Under the pieces are notes generated by a model. It ran no database searches. It was not told the origin of the DNA and was given only the letters and a program-made list of their open reading frames with translations. A stretch of 64,000 bases of DNA from Candidula unifasciata (taxonomy: Eukaryota > Mollusca > Gastropoda > Stylommatophora > Geomitridae), in assembly GCA_905116865.2 (NCBI GenBank), contig CAJHNH020008543.1:590106-654105 (forward strand), given 5' to 3'. Shown here in pieces: positions 1 through 11,489 of the stretch. How positions within the stretch are numbered: position 1 is the stretch's first letter; every line of letters starts with the position of its first letter. Position numbers and translations under genes: made by a program.

Positions 1-235
1 GTTTCCCGCCTCATGCACTTTCACACTTAAGGAGTCACTTATATCCTGTGTCCATCTTTGTGTCGGTCGGCCCCTGCCCCTCCTTCCTGGTACCATGCCT
101 TCTGCTATAATTTTTTTCCAATCCGTCGTGACGCTTGATATGACCCAAATATTTCAGCCATCGTTTACTGTTGTTTATTTTATCTTCCGCATCTTTCTGT
201 GTCTGCATCTTTGACATGTGGCCATTTTGTGGAGG
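1..235 (-). pseudogene. LINE 3'-end fragment (C-terminus of a reverse transcriptase polyprotein)
   Basis: Read on the minus strand the segment encodes SKRWLKYLGHIKRHDGLEKN and downstream a Gly/Arg-rich stretch before a stop at 35. This is the LKYLGHxxR...RxxRGRP pattern near the C-terminus of RTE-like LINE polyproteins. It is 5' truncated and frameshifted in the Arg/Gly-rich part. A related copy is at 11490-11700. Confidence 0.6.
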
Positions 236-635
236 AATTAGTTAGTTGGTCGTCTGCATTTCATTCCAATCATTTGTTTTTAATGATCCAAGATGGCTTC
301 AAACACACACAAAACACACAAACATACACTTGAAAGCCAACTTGGTTGGCTGAGTTAGATCTCTGGTCTTTTCCTCAGACGTCTTGTCGGTTGGTTGGGT
401 TTTGCACTTAAAGTTTGCTACCGGATAGCGAAGCCAATCCCATAAGCAACTCTTAATCGCCTTTTACGACATGCATGATTGACATTAAAATTATTGTTGT
501 TTTCTGTTTGTTTATATAGGTGTCCACGTAATTTAAATTTATAAATGTAAAGGTGAGGGGATTGTCTTCATTGCACCGGGCTTTAGCCAGTATGGCCCTG
601 ATTCTCAACCGTATAAATGATCATTCAAATATCTT
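236..635. other. no gene recognised
   Basis: A short CA-rich stretch lies near 302-325; otherwise nothing recognisable. Confidence 0.5.
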
Positions 636-777
636 AACTCTTTGAGTCCCAAGGAACGCATCGTACGTTCAAAGATTCCTACCTCGAAGACCAATGAACT
701 TAACATGCGTCAATTGTACGTCTGTCTTGACTACCTCTTGGGCCTGTGATGCTAAGCCCCCTGGGACTCAAAGAGTT
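636..777. mobile_element. 142-bp MITE with perfect 16-bp terminal inverted repeats
   Basis: The left end AACTCTTTGAGTCCCA (636-651) is matched by its exact reverse complement at 762-777. TTAA overlaps the left end (634-637) and TTAC the right, so a piggyBac-type TTAA target with one mutated copy is possible. The interior (652-761) has no coding potential. The terminus resembles the TTAA-flanked element at 47189-47422. Confidence 0.6.
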
Positions 778-795
778 ACGGGAGGCAGCCGTACA

Positions 796-1308
796 CCTCA
801 CATGATGAAATGACTAAATTATCTCTTTTTCCACTACAACATCAACGGCATCCGTGGCTTGGGTGTTGCAAGTCCGACTCGTAATTCCAACGTACCACGA
901 TCGAAACCCACTGCTGGCAGCGTGGATTTGTATCATGTTATAAGGCGTCGCATGTCGACCCAGCCCAAAATGGGTACCAGGATGGCCGTCCTGGGGAAGT
1001 AAAGACAGTTGGCTCAATGCTTACCACATTACTCAACTAGTGCCGATTTGGTCTGTAAAAATATGGGATGTTCTTCCCGGATGCCTGATGCGCCTAAGGC
1101 GTGAAAAGGGATCTTTACTTTATACTGCCACATCAGCATCTCCCATTTAAATCCTATAGTTTTTATGAACTCGACTGCAATAAATCACCATTTGAACCTC
1201 ACATCCTGAAATGGCTAAAATATCTCTCTTTACACTACTGCATCAACATTTCCCATATAAATCCTTGAGTTTTGATGAACTCGACTGCAATGAATCTACC
1301 ATTTGAAC
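796..1308 (+). repeat. tRNA-type SINE body (family B, about 948-1126) between copies of a roughly 110-bp direct repeat
   Basis: The body at 948-1126 (GTCGACCCAGCCCAAAATGG, then CTGGGGAAGTAAAG and a GAAAAGGGATCTTTAC end) matches SINE family B copies at 23050 and 23680. Two copies of a roughly 110-bp unit containing ATGAACTCGACTGCAAT follow (about 1118-1198 and 1230-1308). A partial copy of the same unit lies at 796-850. Confidence 0.5.
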
Positions 1309-2784
1309 TCAGCGATTGCATTCAACATTAACACTGCCGTGAATTTTTTTATTGCAGGATAACAGGGAACTCCCGGAATCCTTTCCGCTAGCATTAAAAT
1401 TTTCCGTTGTAAACAACCACTTGCTAACCAAAGGGGTGAACATGGCGAGGGGTAAAGGACGGAATGTCTGCCTTACTTACAATCTACTTAACTGATAGAA
1501 GGGCTCCTAGGAACGGGGCGTTTACGACATATAAGGGGACACGAAACGTATGCTTCTTTGTATGCTGTGGTTACGCTTCATGCTTTTCAAATACATGTAT
1601 TATGTTTTTATACATTACCTATGCAGTTCGTTGTGTCAGCGTGGACAGGATTGACATAGTAAAGGCTATGTGTAGAATAAAAGTGCGTACTTGTATCACT
1701 AAGTACTGGCAGATGGCGATAACAGATGATAAGCTGACACGTGATGTTGTGTTATGTGAAAAAGGAAGTGAGGAAAGAGATTTGTAACGGTCTGTATGGT
1801 GATGGTGGTGGATTGATCTTTTGGAAAGATAGCAGTACATCGTTATCGACCAGACGGAAAGTATAAATAATTGGCTTTGGTAAAAACATATACAATAACA
1901 AATTAACGTTGCGGCTGTAGATGTGACATGCTCACATTATAGCGCCCTGCATCCAAATGAATATCTAGGGGACGGAACTATATACTTTCAATGGAAATAT
2001 AGGAGAATTTGCCAGAACTAGCCCTGGTTAGAAGGAGATAATTTACTAAAGCTAAAACAGACGGTCAGCATATCCGCCACACGAGACCATCTTTATTTGA
2101 ATATTTATCTCAAGAAAACATGCCTATGCTACGATATGTAATGTTCTACTACTCAGACGGTGCAGAAGTTTGTGAGCTAAGATTAGATATCCTAATCCAC
2201 TATGTGACTGACACGTGACTTTGTGGTCCTATGCCACAACTATTGTCAAACCACATTGACGTGTACATCATAGTAACAGTATGTGTTACCGATTCCCAGA
2301 AAGAACCATATGACCAGACAGGTTGTTGTTCGAATCCACATCCTAGTACAACAGTCTGACCATAGTTAGGTATAGAACAAGACAACCGTATAGCCAGACA
2401 GTTCGGTCATTCATAGAACAAGACAGTCATATAATCAGAGTAGATATATTGCCAGACAGTTCGGTCAGCCCAAGGCCGTCTCCAGTATGGGACGTGCGGC
2501 TGATGACGTCAGCTTGACGTGATGTCCCACTCATCATAACCCACCCTCACTGGACTACAGGTTACTACTTCTCAACCGTTATGTAGTGCCCCAATATTAC
2601 TGTGCCAAATGGCTATACTGTTGAACGAGGTTTCTGGAATTAGTAGCTGATTCTCGTCCTTCACGTATTAATCCAACAGAATGCAAATCTGGAGGGGTGA
2701 ACCATAAATGTAACCAGACATCCGTAGAAGCCAGATAAACAAAACAGTCAGACAGTTATCTGGCCACATAACTATACAGAGCGA
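1309..2784. other. no gene recognised
   Basis: A 107-codon open frame at 1464-1787 has no recognisable domain. CCAGACAGTTCGGTCA occurs twice, 59 bases apart, near 2393 and 2452. Nothing else was identified. Confidence 0.4.
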
Positions 2785-2850
2785 TTATGGGAATGCCCCA
2801 ATTGCTGTGATGTAAATTCTTAACTCAGCTCAACTCAACTCTGTACTGAC
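2785..2850 (+). pseudogene. 3' terminus of RNase H-type LINE family E
   Basis: GGGAATGCCCCAATTGCTGT, then GATGTAAATTCTTAACTC and repeated CAACTC, matches the 3' end of the copies at 7300, 30450 and 51200. Only the terminal 65 bases remain. Confidence 0.5.
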
Positions 2851-4017
2851 AGACAGAACTTTAAGAAGACAACCACATAAACAGGCAACCACAAAAACAA
2901 CCAGAAGCACACAGCCTGAATACATGACAAACACACAGACAATCACACAGCCAGGTAACGAAGCATTCCCACAGCCTACATTTTAACCACTGAGAAACTT
3001 CATGCGGTTTCAACGACCTGGTAAAGCCCTAATTCAACTGACATCTTAGGTCTCACCTGTAATAGTGTGCTTGGTTTCCCTGGAGATTTGTTTGTTCTAT
3101 CTAAACGTCAACGGTTGTGGGACTAGGTCATCCAAACAGGCCACTGTTAGAACACAGGCCAGGTCAGGGATGCCTTGCCAAGTCTCCGGGCACATCTCTA
3201 ACTGTTGGCATTATCTTCAACTACAAAACATTGGACTGGAAGATAAATGTCACTAATCTCCGATAAAATAGCGTGAATGTGATGGTCAGAATACATCTTT
3301 TTAAATATAAAACATGTGGCTTAAGCTTCATAATTCAGCTGTACGCGGATTCAGTTCCAGCTGTAGGAGATTTGACAGCAGACGGCTTTGCTTTAACTGT
3401 GACTGTGTGATCTGGGGCATTCGTTTGCAAAAGCAAACTACTGAAAGTTAAATTGCCTAATAAAAGGCCTAGGGATGCTAGTCAAGTTTTATATTTTGGG
3501 TTTTGACTTACGAAATCATGACAGCTAGATAAAGATCAAAATTACCTTATTTAAGCCTGTAAGTTGATTCTAAGCAGAGAGATTAACATTTTAGTGGCGG
3601 ATACCACCACAGAAAAATTATAGTGGAAATTCATAAAACATGGATTTCCGGCTGCGACCTAGTAAGATGAAATGACTCAATGTTTGCATTTTACGGCCAT
3701 AACTTTTTTGTTTCTGAACGAATCCCTTAGCAACCATATAATGCTAGAATCGGGACAGTGAGACCTAACCGTTTATGCATGTCTCAATTACATACACTAC
3801 AATATGCGCCTATTTAACATATGAAAATGTCCGCATGCTGATTATTTTTCATCAAAAACCTTATACGTTTACAGTTGTCTGCCAACGAGCCTGGCTTAAT
3901 ACATATCATATTATGTGTCCTGGCAAGGCGAATATAAAGATCATATAATTGTGCCAATGTCAGTTGATGTTACCTAATTAACAAATACCGGACCCCCCCC
4001 CCTCCCTCCCCCGCGCA
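2851..4017. other. no gene recognised
   Basis: A 63-codon open frame at 3065-3256 has no family signature. A C-run lies at 3991-4000. Confidence 0.4.
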
Positions 4018-4019
4018 AC

Positions 4020-4128
4020 AGCGATGTCACCCAGGGTGGTCGTATCTCCGCACAGTTATGACACCCGGGGTGGTTGCACCCCCTCCCCCACAGTGATGAT
4101 ACCGGGGTGGCCGCATCCCTTCCTGATA
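4020..4128. repeat. GC-rich tandem repeat, about three diverged units
   Basis: CAGxGATGxxACCCxGGGTGG-like units follow one another three times. A pyrimidine-rich tract (4130-4310) follows, which gives the spurious phenylalanine/serine-rich frames there. Confidence 0.5.
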
Positions 4129-4417
4129 GCTTCTTCCCCTGGTATCCCTCCTCTTCTTTCTTTCTTTTTCCTTTCCTTTCTTTTTCCCCATGTCTCAGTG
4201 TCGACTTTCTTTTCTTAGTCTCTTTTTTCTTCTTCCTCTCTCCTCCTCCTGCTCACTCTCTTTCTCAACTTTCTCTCAATCTTCTACTCCCCCTCCCCCA
4301 ACTCTCTGTTCTGTATGGTAGAAGAAAACATGAGCCCACTGGTAGTACCCGGCCTGTTTTCATAATGGGTCGGTGACAGTGTTAACAACAGGGAAAACAC
4401 AACAGGTGTGTTCATTT

Positions 4418-4495
4418 CTGGGAATCAGGTCAGGTCGGATTTTCCTTTCTTTCAAAAATGACCTTGGCTCCCATGTCCACCCAGCATTGAATGTA
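4418..4495 (+). mobile_element. SINE family B fragment
   Basis: GGTCAGGTCGGATTTTCC followed by AAATGACCTTGGCTCCCATG and a GTCCACCCAGC match the junction between the tRNA-like head and body of family B. A (CAA)n run lies downstream at 4606-4626. Confidence 0.45.
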
Positions 4496-4868
4496 AGAAA
4501 TAGATCTATAGCAGCCACACGCGGATAGCCAAGCATGGGAGGGTTGACAATGGGATTTTGGTCAAACCGGAAGCTAAGCTGACCAAAACCCAAGCAATAT
4601 ATAAGCAACAACAACAACAACAACAAATCCCAAAATTGATAAATAGTACATATTTTATAGTTAATTTTATAGTTACGAAATGAAACATTTACCCACTTTT
4701 ATATAAGGATATGTATGTTTTTTTTTAAAAACGGATTCCAAAATCTTAAGCCAAGGTGTCGTATGAAAACCCATTTCTTGGGGGAAAGCCCAAGTACTGG
4801 CAGGCTTGATGGGCGGGAACGCGGTCAGCGCTGCTATTGTTTCTCGACCACTTAGATTTACCAATTCC

Positions 4869-5578
4869 GACAGAAAATTCCGTGGATTATAAATAATAAC
4901 AGACGCATTAAAAAATACTACAAGAGTTGTAGATGTTTATAAAGTAGCTCACTTAACATTATTATTTACTAAGTATCTGAAGTTAATTACTAAAGAATCA
5001 TCTTAGAAAATGCGCAATGATAGCCGAAATTAATTATTGGGATTTGGGGGTGATCAGGAAAAAATATCTCCAACAGAAAATACGCAGAGCTCTAAATAAT
5101 GACAGATGCATGAAAAAAATGCTACAATGGTTGTTGATTAAAAAAATTAACTGATTAAAATAACGTTAGCTAATTTAATAATTATTTAAAGTTAATTATA
5201 AAGCGGGAAAAACGGTCTCCTAGTGCAAACATATTGGATTTAAAGCAAAAACAGTGATGTCACTAAAAAATTTTTTTTAAACATCTGCGCTAATGTCAAT
5301 CTTTGTGAAATTTATCATACTTATATAAAAATTAACGCAGAATTCAAAAATACAACACACATTGGGGTAATCTGGCTAATTAAGAAGATATTTACGAAAT
5401 TACCTTTTTGGATTTAAAGCGAAAACAGCGATGCCACTAAACAATTTTTTTTAAACATCTGCGATATTGCCAATCTTTGCGAAATTTCCCACACTTATGT
5501 AAAAATTAACGCAGAATTCAAAAATACATTATACATTGCGGTAATCTGGCTAATTAAGAAGATATTTACGAAATTACT
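4869..5578. repeat. direct repeats: diverged pair (4869-5200) and a 174-bp tandem pair (5236-5578)
   Basis: GGATTTAAAGC starts at 5236 and again at 5410, and the two units stay alignable to TTACGAAATTAC at both ends. They share AACGCAGAATTCAAAAATAC and GGTAATCTGGCTAATTAAGA. The AT-rich stretch before them holds an older pair around ACAGAAAATxCG. No coding is seen. Confidence 0.65.
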
Positions 5579-6019
5579 TGCCATTAATTCACTGCGTGCT
5601 GCCCCCCAAAAAATCGATTTATTTTATACGCGTCAAAACCATCTCAGGTCAAAGCCTGGCATCTCTCCAATAACTCATAATAACTGTTCCGATTTTATCT
5701 TTCACGTAAAGAGCACAGAAAAATAATTTCTCAATAACGGACAATTCGTCTTGCATTTTCGGGTCGCAGTCGCGTCTATAGTTACCGACGAAAATGTATA
5801 GCAAAATAAACGAAACAAAACGACCAATTGCTATACCTCACACACAGAAACAAATGTTGGGGCAGTTGAAAAAGATACGCAACTAACTTTTACATACAAA
5901 ATAACGAACATAAATAAATGTCTTACTTTGCTCCAGTAAATTAAGTCAAATTTCATCTAGCTTAACATTTTAGCTACAAAATGCTGGAATGGAATATGTT
6001 TGTGGCTAATTTGAATTTC

Positions 6020-6021
<2 letters not shown>

Positions 6022-6066
<45 letters not shown>

Positions 6067-6164
6067 TTATATACATATATATATCATCACAACATCATTA
6101 TCATGTAGCTAGTCCTTTGCATAATTTCACTCTCCTCACGGTCTTTTTGAAAGAAAGTCTCTCG

Positions 6165-6252
<88 letters not shown>
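6022..6252. repeat. (TA)n microsatellites
   Basis: Two runs, about 6022-6085 and 6168-6252, are separated by a short unique segment. The second run abuts the 5' edge of the LINE fragment that follows. Confidence 0.9.
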
Positions 6253-6257
<5 letters not shown>

Positions 6258-6478
6258 TCTTTGGTCATGTGATTAGAAATAGAAAACTGGAGTACATCGT
6301 GACAGTACGAAAGTTGCAGGGGAGGAGAGGCAGAGGTAGACCGATAGAAAAGAATGCTGGACAGTCGTATATCACGGCACGGAGCATCATCTGGGTCAGA
6401 GTTGATTAAAAGTACACGAGACAGAAGGTTGAAGATAGACATGACCACCAACGCCACACGGCATGGACTTTAAGAAGA
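6253..6478 (+). pseudogene. LINE 3'-end fragment (family F)
   Basis: The plus strand encodes [13 protein letters not shown] and then a RGRGRP stretch with an early stop. It ends CACACGGCATGGACTTTAAG with GAAGAAG, the same terminus as the LINE at 38090-39080. The 5' truncation point lies in the (TA)n run. Confidence 0.65.
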
Positions 6479-6599
6479 AGGATATATATTTATTGTATCA
6501 CTTTAAGCATAAAACATTAAGTAAACAAGTAAAGGGTCTAAAAAGCGGAGAATGAAGAATGAGTAGCAACTGGGAAATAGGTAATCTGTTTAAATCGCC

Positions 6600-6880
6600 A
6601 TTGATCACTGGGATCAAAAGGGCTAATAGACTGAAATGGCTGAGGCATACTGAGAGAATGTCAGATGACAGCGAGGTAAAAACTGTATGCACAAAGGAGA
6701 TGAATCGTCGTAGACCACGAGGCAGACCTAAAAGATGACGGAGAAATAATATCCTGACAGACCTACAAACACTCGGTGTCACCAACAGGAAAGAGAAGGC
6801 TAAATACCGAGATAAATGAAGATAGGTGATATCTGCAGCAATGAATCTCAAGGGCTCGAAACGCAGTAGAAGAAGAAGCA
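6600..6880 (+). pseudogene. LINE 3'-end fragment (family G)
   Basis: The plus strand encodes IKRANRLKWLRHTERMSDDS and then RRRPRGRPKR followed by a stop. The terminal GATATCTGCAGCAATGAATC and AAGGGCT recur at 56155-56220. This is the LxWLxHxxRM...RGRP C-terminus of an RTE-like polyprotein. Confidence 0.65.
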
Positions 6881-6929
6881 TGTAGACTCGTTTTATACCA
6901 TTAGAGCATACGGGACACGAAGCTAAACC

Positions 6930-7345
6930 AATATTTGTATAGACTAATCAAACAGGGCATGTACTTTGGATCTTTTCGCCAGGCGATGCTGACGTAGTGG
7001 GTACTGAACAGACAAACAGATTGGCTGGATCTGCACCACTGGGTGGTAAACTGATACATGACAAGGCAGATGGGATAAAGGCCCTTTGGGAACAAGCAAC
7101 GGAATCAGTAGAGAAACACGATCATTATGGCCTAGAGAGATGGATTCACCTGGGTGTAACCATAGATTATGGCTGGCTCACCACACTCAGAGGAAAGGCG
7201 AGACGGACATATAACCAGATTGTTACCAGTACCATCAACACTGGAACTCTGCGCTGACTGCTGAAGATGAGGACGGAGCACACATGGGAATGCCCCTAGT
7301 GTTGTGATGTCAGTTCTTGAAAATTCAACTCAACAGGGCACGTGG
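6930..7345 (+). pseudogene. RNase H-type LINE 3' end (family E)
   Basis: The segment encodes EQTNRLAGSAPLGG, the last catalytic region of an RNase H domain (GNEQADxLA in intact copies), then helices to a C-terminal TEHTWECP motif. TGA replaces a probable Trp codon near 7256 and TAG sits inside the Cys-rich motif. The copy ends at the ATTCAACTCAAC terminus. Related copies are at 30225, 32990 (minus) and 50740. Confidence 0.65.
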
Positions 7346-7420
7346 TCATCATCCAGGACTTTTTATGTTCGCCATTTTCAGTTGGGGTGGGGAAGGGGAG
7401 GAGTAGGGGAAGGGGAGGGG

Positions 7421-7830
7421 TCTCCGTGGCAAAGTAATCAAGTCGTATCGCTCTGAGGATCATGGGTTCGTTTTACGGCTGCAGTTTTTTGCGGAGATCC
7501 CTGTGGATCGTCGCTGGGGCTAAGGATTTCCTGTGTTGTGCAGCGCTCTCGCTAGGAGGCTAGCCGTTCTGCGGAGAGAGACAAGACCATATAGGATCGA
7601 ATCCGGTGCAGCGAATTCGATCCTCTCGAATCAAGTAATCAAGCCGTATCGCTCTGAGGATCGTGGGTTCGTTTTACGGCTGCAGTTTTTGCAGAGATCC
7701 CTGTGGATCGACGCTGGGGCTACGGATTTCCTGTGTTGTGTAGCGCTCTCGCTAGGAGGCTAGCCGTTCTGCGGAGAGAGACAAGGCCATATAGGATCGA
7801 ATCCGGTGCAACGAATTCGATCCTCTCGAC
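7421..7830 (+). repeat. tandem pair of a 201-bp tRNA-like SINE unit
   Basis: AAGTAATCAAG starts at 7432 and 7633, and the units are nearly identical through GATCCTCTCGA. TGGCAAAGTAATCAAG resembles an RNA polymerase III A box, and GGGTTCG resembles a B box, with typical spacing. The head has a preceding TCTCCGTGGC only in the first unit. No recognisable SINE name. Confidence 0.6.
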
Positions 7831-8070
7831 TTTAACCTTTAACCTAACATTTAACCTTATCCATTTTTAGTTTGGTCGACCTCAGAGCCAGGGTCTTAAA
7901 AAAAAAAAAAAAAAATATTCGTTTACTGGTTGATGTTTACATGGTACATATTTCTGCTTTCTTTATGTCCCATTCATATGTTATGTTTACCCAATCTAAC
8001 TCAATTTTTACTATAACTTCTTCTGTTCCTAAGTCGTACTTTTTAATAAGACTAAACAAATATTACTCTA

Positions 8071-8382
8071 CGGTACAAACACTTTAGGATAGACAGTATA
8101 GAAATAGGTACTACTTGGAACTGAAAACCACGCGACAGCCACCCGTCGTTACACCAACCAGAACAGAATGGGAGTTGTTAGTCTACAAACACTTAGAGAC
8201 ATCCTCAGGAGGAGATCGGAGCACTTATGGTCTGGTCTGATGTGCGATGAAGAGGATCTTTAATGTGGCAGGCCGCTAAAGGCCGCTTGATGTCCTGTCA
8301 TGTTAAAATGAACAATTACCAATGGAACTGAAAGAGATATGATGGAATATGTCTATAGACAGTTTAATCATATCTATGGTTG
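8071..8382 (+). pseudogene. left arm of an inverted repeat: LINE 3' end with CxxC C-terminus
   Basis: The plus strand encodes NRMGVVSLQTLRDILRRRSE and then HLWSGLMCDEEDL before a stop, which looks like a LINE C-terminus. The arm runs through AACTGAAAGAGATATGATGG to about 8382. It contains a roughly 40-base insertion (about 8257-8300) that the right arm lacks. Confidence 0.6.
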
Positions 8383-8676
8383 CAAGTGTGATACAGACTT
8401 AATTTGTTGGAAATACGTGCGGTCAGACAGAGCCTTTCCCAGTGGCCAGTGATAGGAGCGGCGTTCAGTACAGGGCCAGCTAGTTGATGATTACAGGAGT
8501 TACAATGATACTTGAAGATTTTGGACCAGCTTACACACACATATACACACACGCGCCCGCGCTCGGGCTCTCGCTCCTTCGCAGACACACATTTGCGCCC
8601 ATACACACACACGAGCACACACACTAATTGTCCTCGTGTGGGACCAGTGGCAACTGAGACGCCTCAAATCCTCACA

Positions 8677-8945
8677 GCCATAGATATGATTTATACTGAA
8701 GTACTCACATATTCCATCTTATCTCTTTCAGTTCCATTGTTCATTTTAAAGACCATCTTCATCGCACATCGGACATGACCATAACTGCTCCGGTCTCCTC
8801 CTAAGTATGTCTTATAGTGTTTTTAGGCTAACAACTCCCATTCTGTTTTGGTTTATGTAACGATGGGCGGCTCCTGCATGGTTTTCAGTTCCAGGTAGTT
8901 ATTAATTTTACACTGTCTATTCTAAAGTTTTTGTACCTTACAGTA
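8677..8945 (-). pseudogene. right arm of the inverted repeat: LINE 3' end
   Basis: On the minus strand this matches the arm at 8071-8382 closely by eye. It encodes the same C-terminus with an intact SCPMCDEDGL. The two arms are tail-to-tail around a spacer of about 295 bases that contains CA-rich DNA (8525-8625). Confidence 0.6.
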
Positions 8946-9953
8946 TAAGTTTCACCACCCTCCTACCACGCCGACCAGCTTATTATGGATTCTCAACAAA
9001 TCACATGTAAGTGAGGTTACACTTTTTGTAATCACATTTTCCCTCACACAAAATTTCCAACTAGGAAACTGAATGACAAAGAGGTCCGAGGAAGCGGGGT
9101 GTACACTTTATTTCCGAAAATAATTGGCCCCTCCCGTACTGGAACAAAAACAGCCTGTCTCTCCCTTACTTGGAAAAAACAATTCGCCACAGGTACAAAC
9201 GCAGAAGAACAATGGCTGTATCTTATTCCGGATCCTGCTCTTGCAACCTTTTGTCATTCATATAAATCGCCGTCACCCGCCCACTGAGTTCATTCTCGTG
9301 TGCAGGACAGGTAGGGCATTTTTGGCTACGCTTGTAGATAAAGAAAGTTTGGACAGATTATAAACAGAATACATCCGCTTATGTCCTTAGTCGTGTTGAT
9401 TCCGGGAAGAACAAAAACGGTCATATAATTGTTAATATTGAGACTGTTCAAAATCTGTATTCTCATCACGCATTAGCGAAACAATTAACAGAAGAAAACG
9501 TGCGGTGACGTATTTAAAAAAAAAAAAAAAGTGTTTTATAAGTATATAATGTCAGATGAAAGAATGGATTTATCAGACAAAGAAATGGAACATTTTTAGT
9601 TTTAGTCTGTAGGCCTACCCGTTCTCATTTACGAGTAAACGTTTGTCAACATTCTGCACCCAGCACCCAGCCTTGTGGATTCGAGTTTCGTTTGTTAAAA
9701 TATATTAATTATAACCTGACAAAAAGTGAATGATCTATCAGTCGTGGTGAAGTAAGAGCGTGGAAGGTAACGTCCGTGGGGTGATTTTGTTTATTAATTA
9801 AATAAAACGAGTGTTTTCACGAGCTAGACTTTGTAGAAGCCATGGCTCATCATAAAGGAACATATAATCTGTGGTCAACGGACAAGGCACAGCCATATCC
9901 CGTGAGTATAATTGATTTGGTTTGATAGTTTTGTGTATAAAAGAAGGTAGTGA

Positions 9954-9955
<2 letters not shown>
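8946..9955. other. no gene recognised
   Basis: Open frames at 9099-9363 overlap in two frames and show no domain. An A-run lies at 9515-9530. Confidence 0.4.

Positions 9956-10042
<87 letters not shown>
9956..10042. repeat. (TA)n microsatellite
   Basis: About 43 uninterrupted TA units. A CAC/CAT-rich stretch follows at 10160-10255. Confidence 0.9.
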
Positions 10043-10046
<4 letters not shown>

Positions 10047-10536
10047 GTGTGGGAATGAAGCGATTTAAATATGTATGTAGTTTTAATTTTGAAGTCTTTG
10101 TTAAACACTAACACAAAGAAATCAACCATCATTATCGCCATCAACCTCCCTCACTTCTCTCACCACCACCATCAGCACCATCACCACCACCACTATTATC
10201 ACCATCATTATCACCAGCACTATATTTACTATCACCACCATAACTATCATGCTGCCTTTAAATCCATTTGACTCGAACTATTTGCGTAGAGTGTAGACAA
10301 AGCACAAGCTCTGCTGCTCCGGTGACTACCCACAAGGCTCACTAAAACACCTACTAAATCCTCGCTAACCGAAAGCAAGGGCCTAAAGCCGAACCAGCAA
10401 CTTTCAGGTCAAAACTCAGGGAAAATTATTTGCGACTGAGACCCCAAGTGTTTATGGACATCCCACCACCAGTAATCGTCCGTTTCTTTTTATGGCCATT
10501 TGATGTTCAAGACAATTTACAGTAGCTGTTTCCTGA

Positions 10537-10632
10537 AATCTACATTTAAAACGGAAACTTGATAGACACAAGATTTCTTCGTTTCAATTAATCTACATTT
10601 AAAACGGAAACTTGATAGGCACGTGATTTCTC
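10537..10632. repeat. short tandem duplication of about 53 bp
   Basis: ATCTACATTTAAAACGGAAA followed by CTTGATAG occurs twice in a row. Confidence 0.6.
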
Positions 10633-10797
10633 CTCTGACAATCAAACGGACATAAAAAGAATAATATTACCTACAGTTTTTCCATTAAACTGTAAGAAGA
10701 TAATGTCTAACTGTTGCCCGCAAAAAGACATTTGAATTAGCTGATACATTACAATATGGGTGACAGTTTTCTGGGTTTCCCGTGTTTGTTGTCGTAA

Positions 10798-11316
10798 CAA
10801 GAAGAAGAAGCTGAAGAAGAAGAAGAAAAAGAAGAAGAAGAAGAAGAAGAAGAAGAAGAAGAAGAAGAAGAAGAAGAAAAAAAAAAAAGAAGAAAAAGAA
10901 GAAGAAGAAGAAAAAAAAAGAAGAAGAAGAAGAAAAAGAAAAAAGAAGAAGAAGAAGAAAAAAGAAGAAGAAGAAGAAGAAGAAGAAGAAGAAGAAGAAG
11001 AAGAAGAAGAAGAAGAAGAAGAAGAAGAAGAAGAAGAAGAAGAAGAAGAAGAAGAAGAAGAAGAAGAAGAAGAAGAAGAAGAAGAAGAAGAAAAAGAAGA
11101 AAAAAGAAAAAAGAAGAAGAAGAAGAAGAAAGGAAAGAAGAAAATGAGAGAAAGAAGAAGAAGAAGAAGAAGAAGAAGAAGAAGAAGAAGAAGAAGAAAA
11201 AGAAGAAGAAGAAGAAGAAGAAAAGAAAGAAGAAGATGAAATAATAATAATAATAATAATAATAATATTAATAATAATAATAAGAAGAAGAAGAAGAAGA
11301 AGAAGAAAAAATAGAA

Positions 11317-11351
<35 letters not shown>

Positions 11352-11410
11352 AGAAGAAGAAGAAGAAGAAGAAGAAGAAGAAGAAGAAGAAGAAGAAGAA
11401 GAAGAAGAAA
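10798..11410. repeat. long interrupted (GAA)n array
   Basis: About 600 bases of GAA units with A-rich interruptions and a short (TAA)n block at 11243-11282. It yields long poly-Glu, poly-Lys, poly-Ser and poly-Phe frames that are not genes. No SINE body is recognisable at its left edge, unlike the array at 17315. Confidence 0.95.
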
Positions 11411-11489
11411 GAAAAGAATTTATGGTGTACGTGATAGAAGGGAGACTGGGAGTTCGACACTCTGATAATGGATGAATTATCCTTTAGCA

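Noticed and set aside
1464..1787. A 107-residue gene.
   Set aside because: No recognisable domain and an overlapping reverse frame; probably chance.
10760..11460. Long open frames of poly-Glu, poly-Lys, poly-Ser, poly-Phe or poly-Leu.
   Set aside because: They are six-frame readings of (GAA)n; frames are open on both strands because the repeat lacks stops. The same applies to 16829-17766 and 19052-19813.
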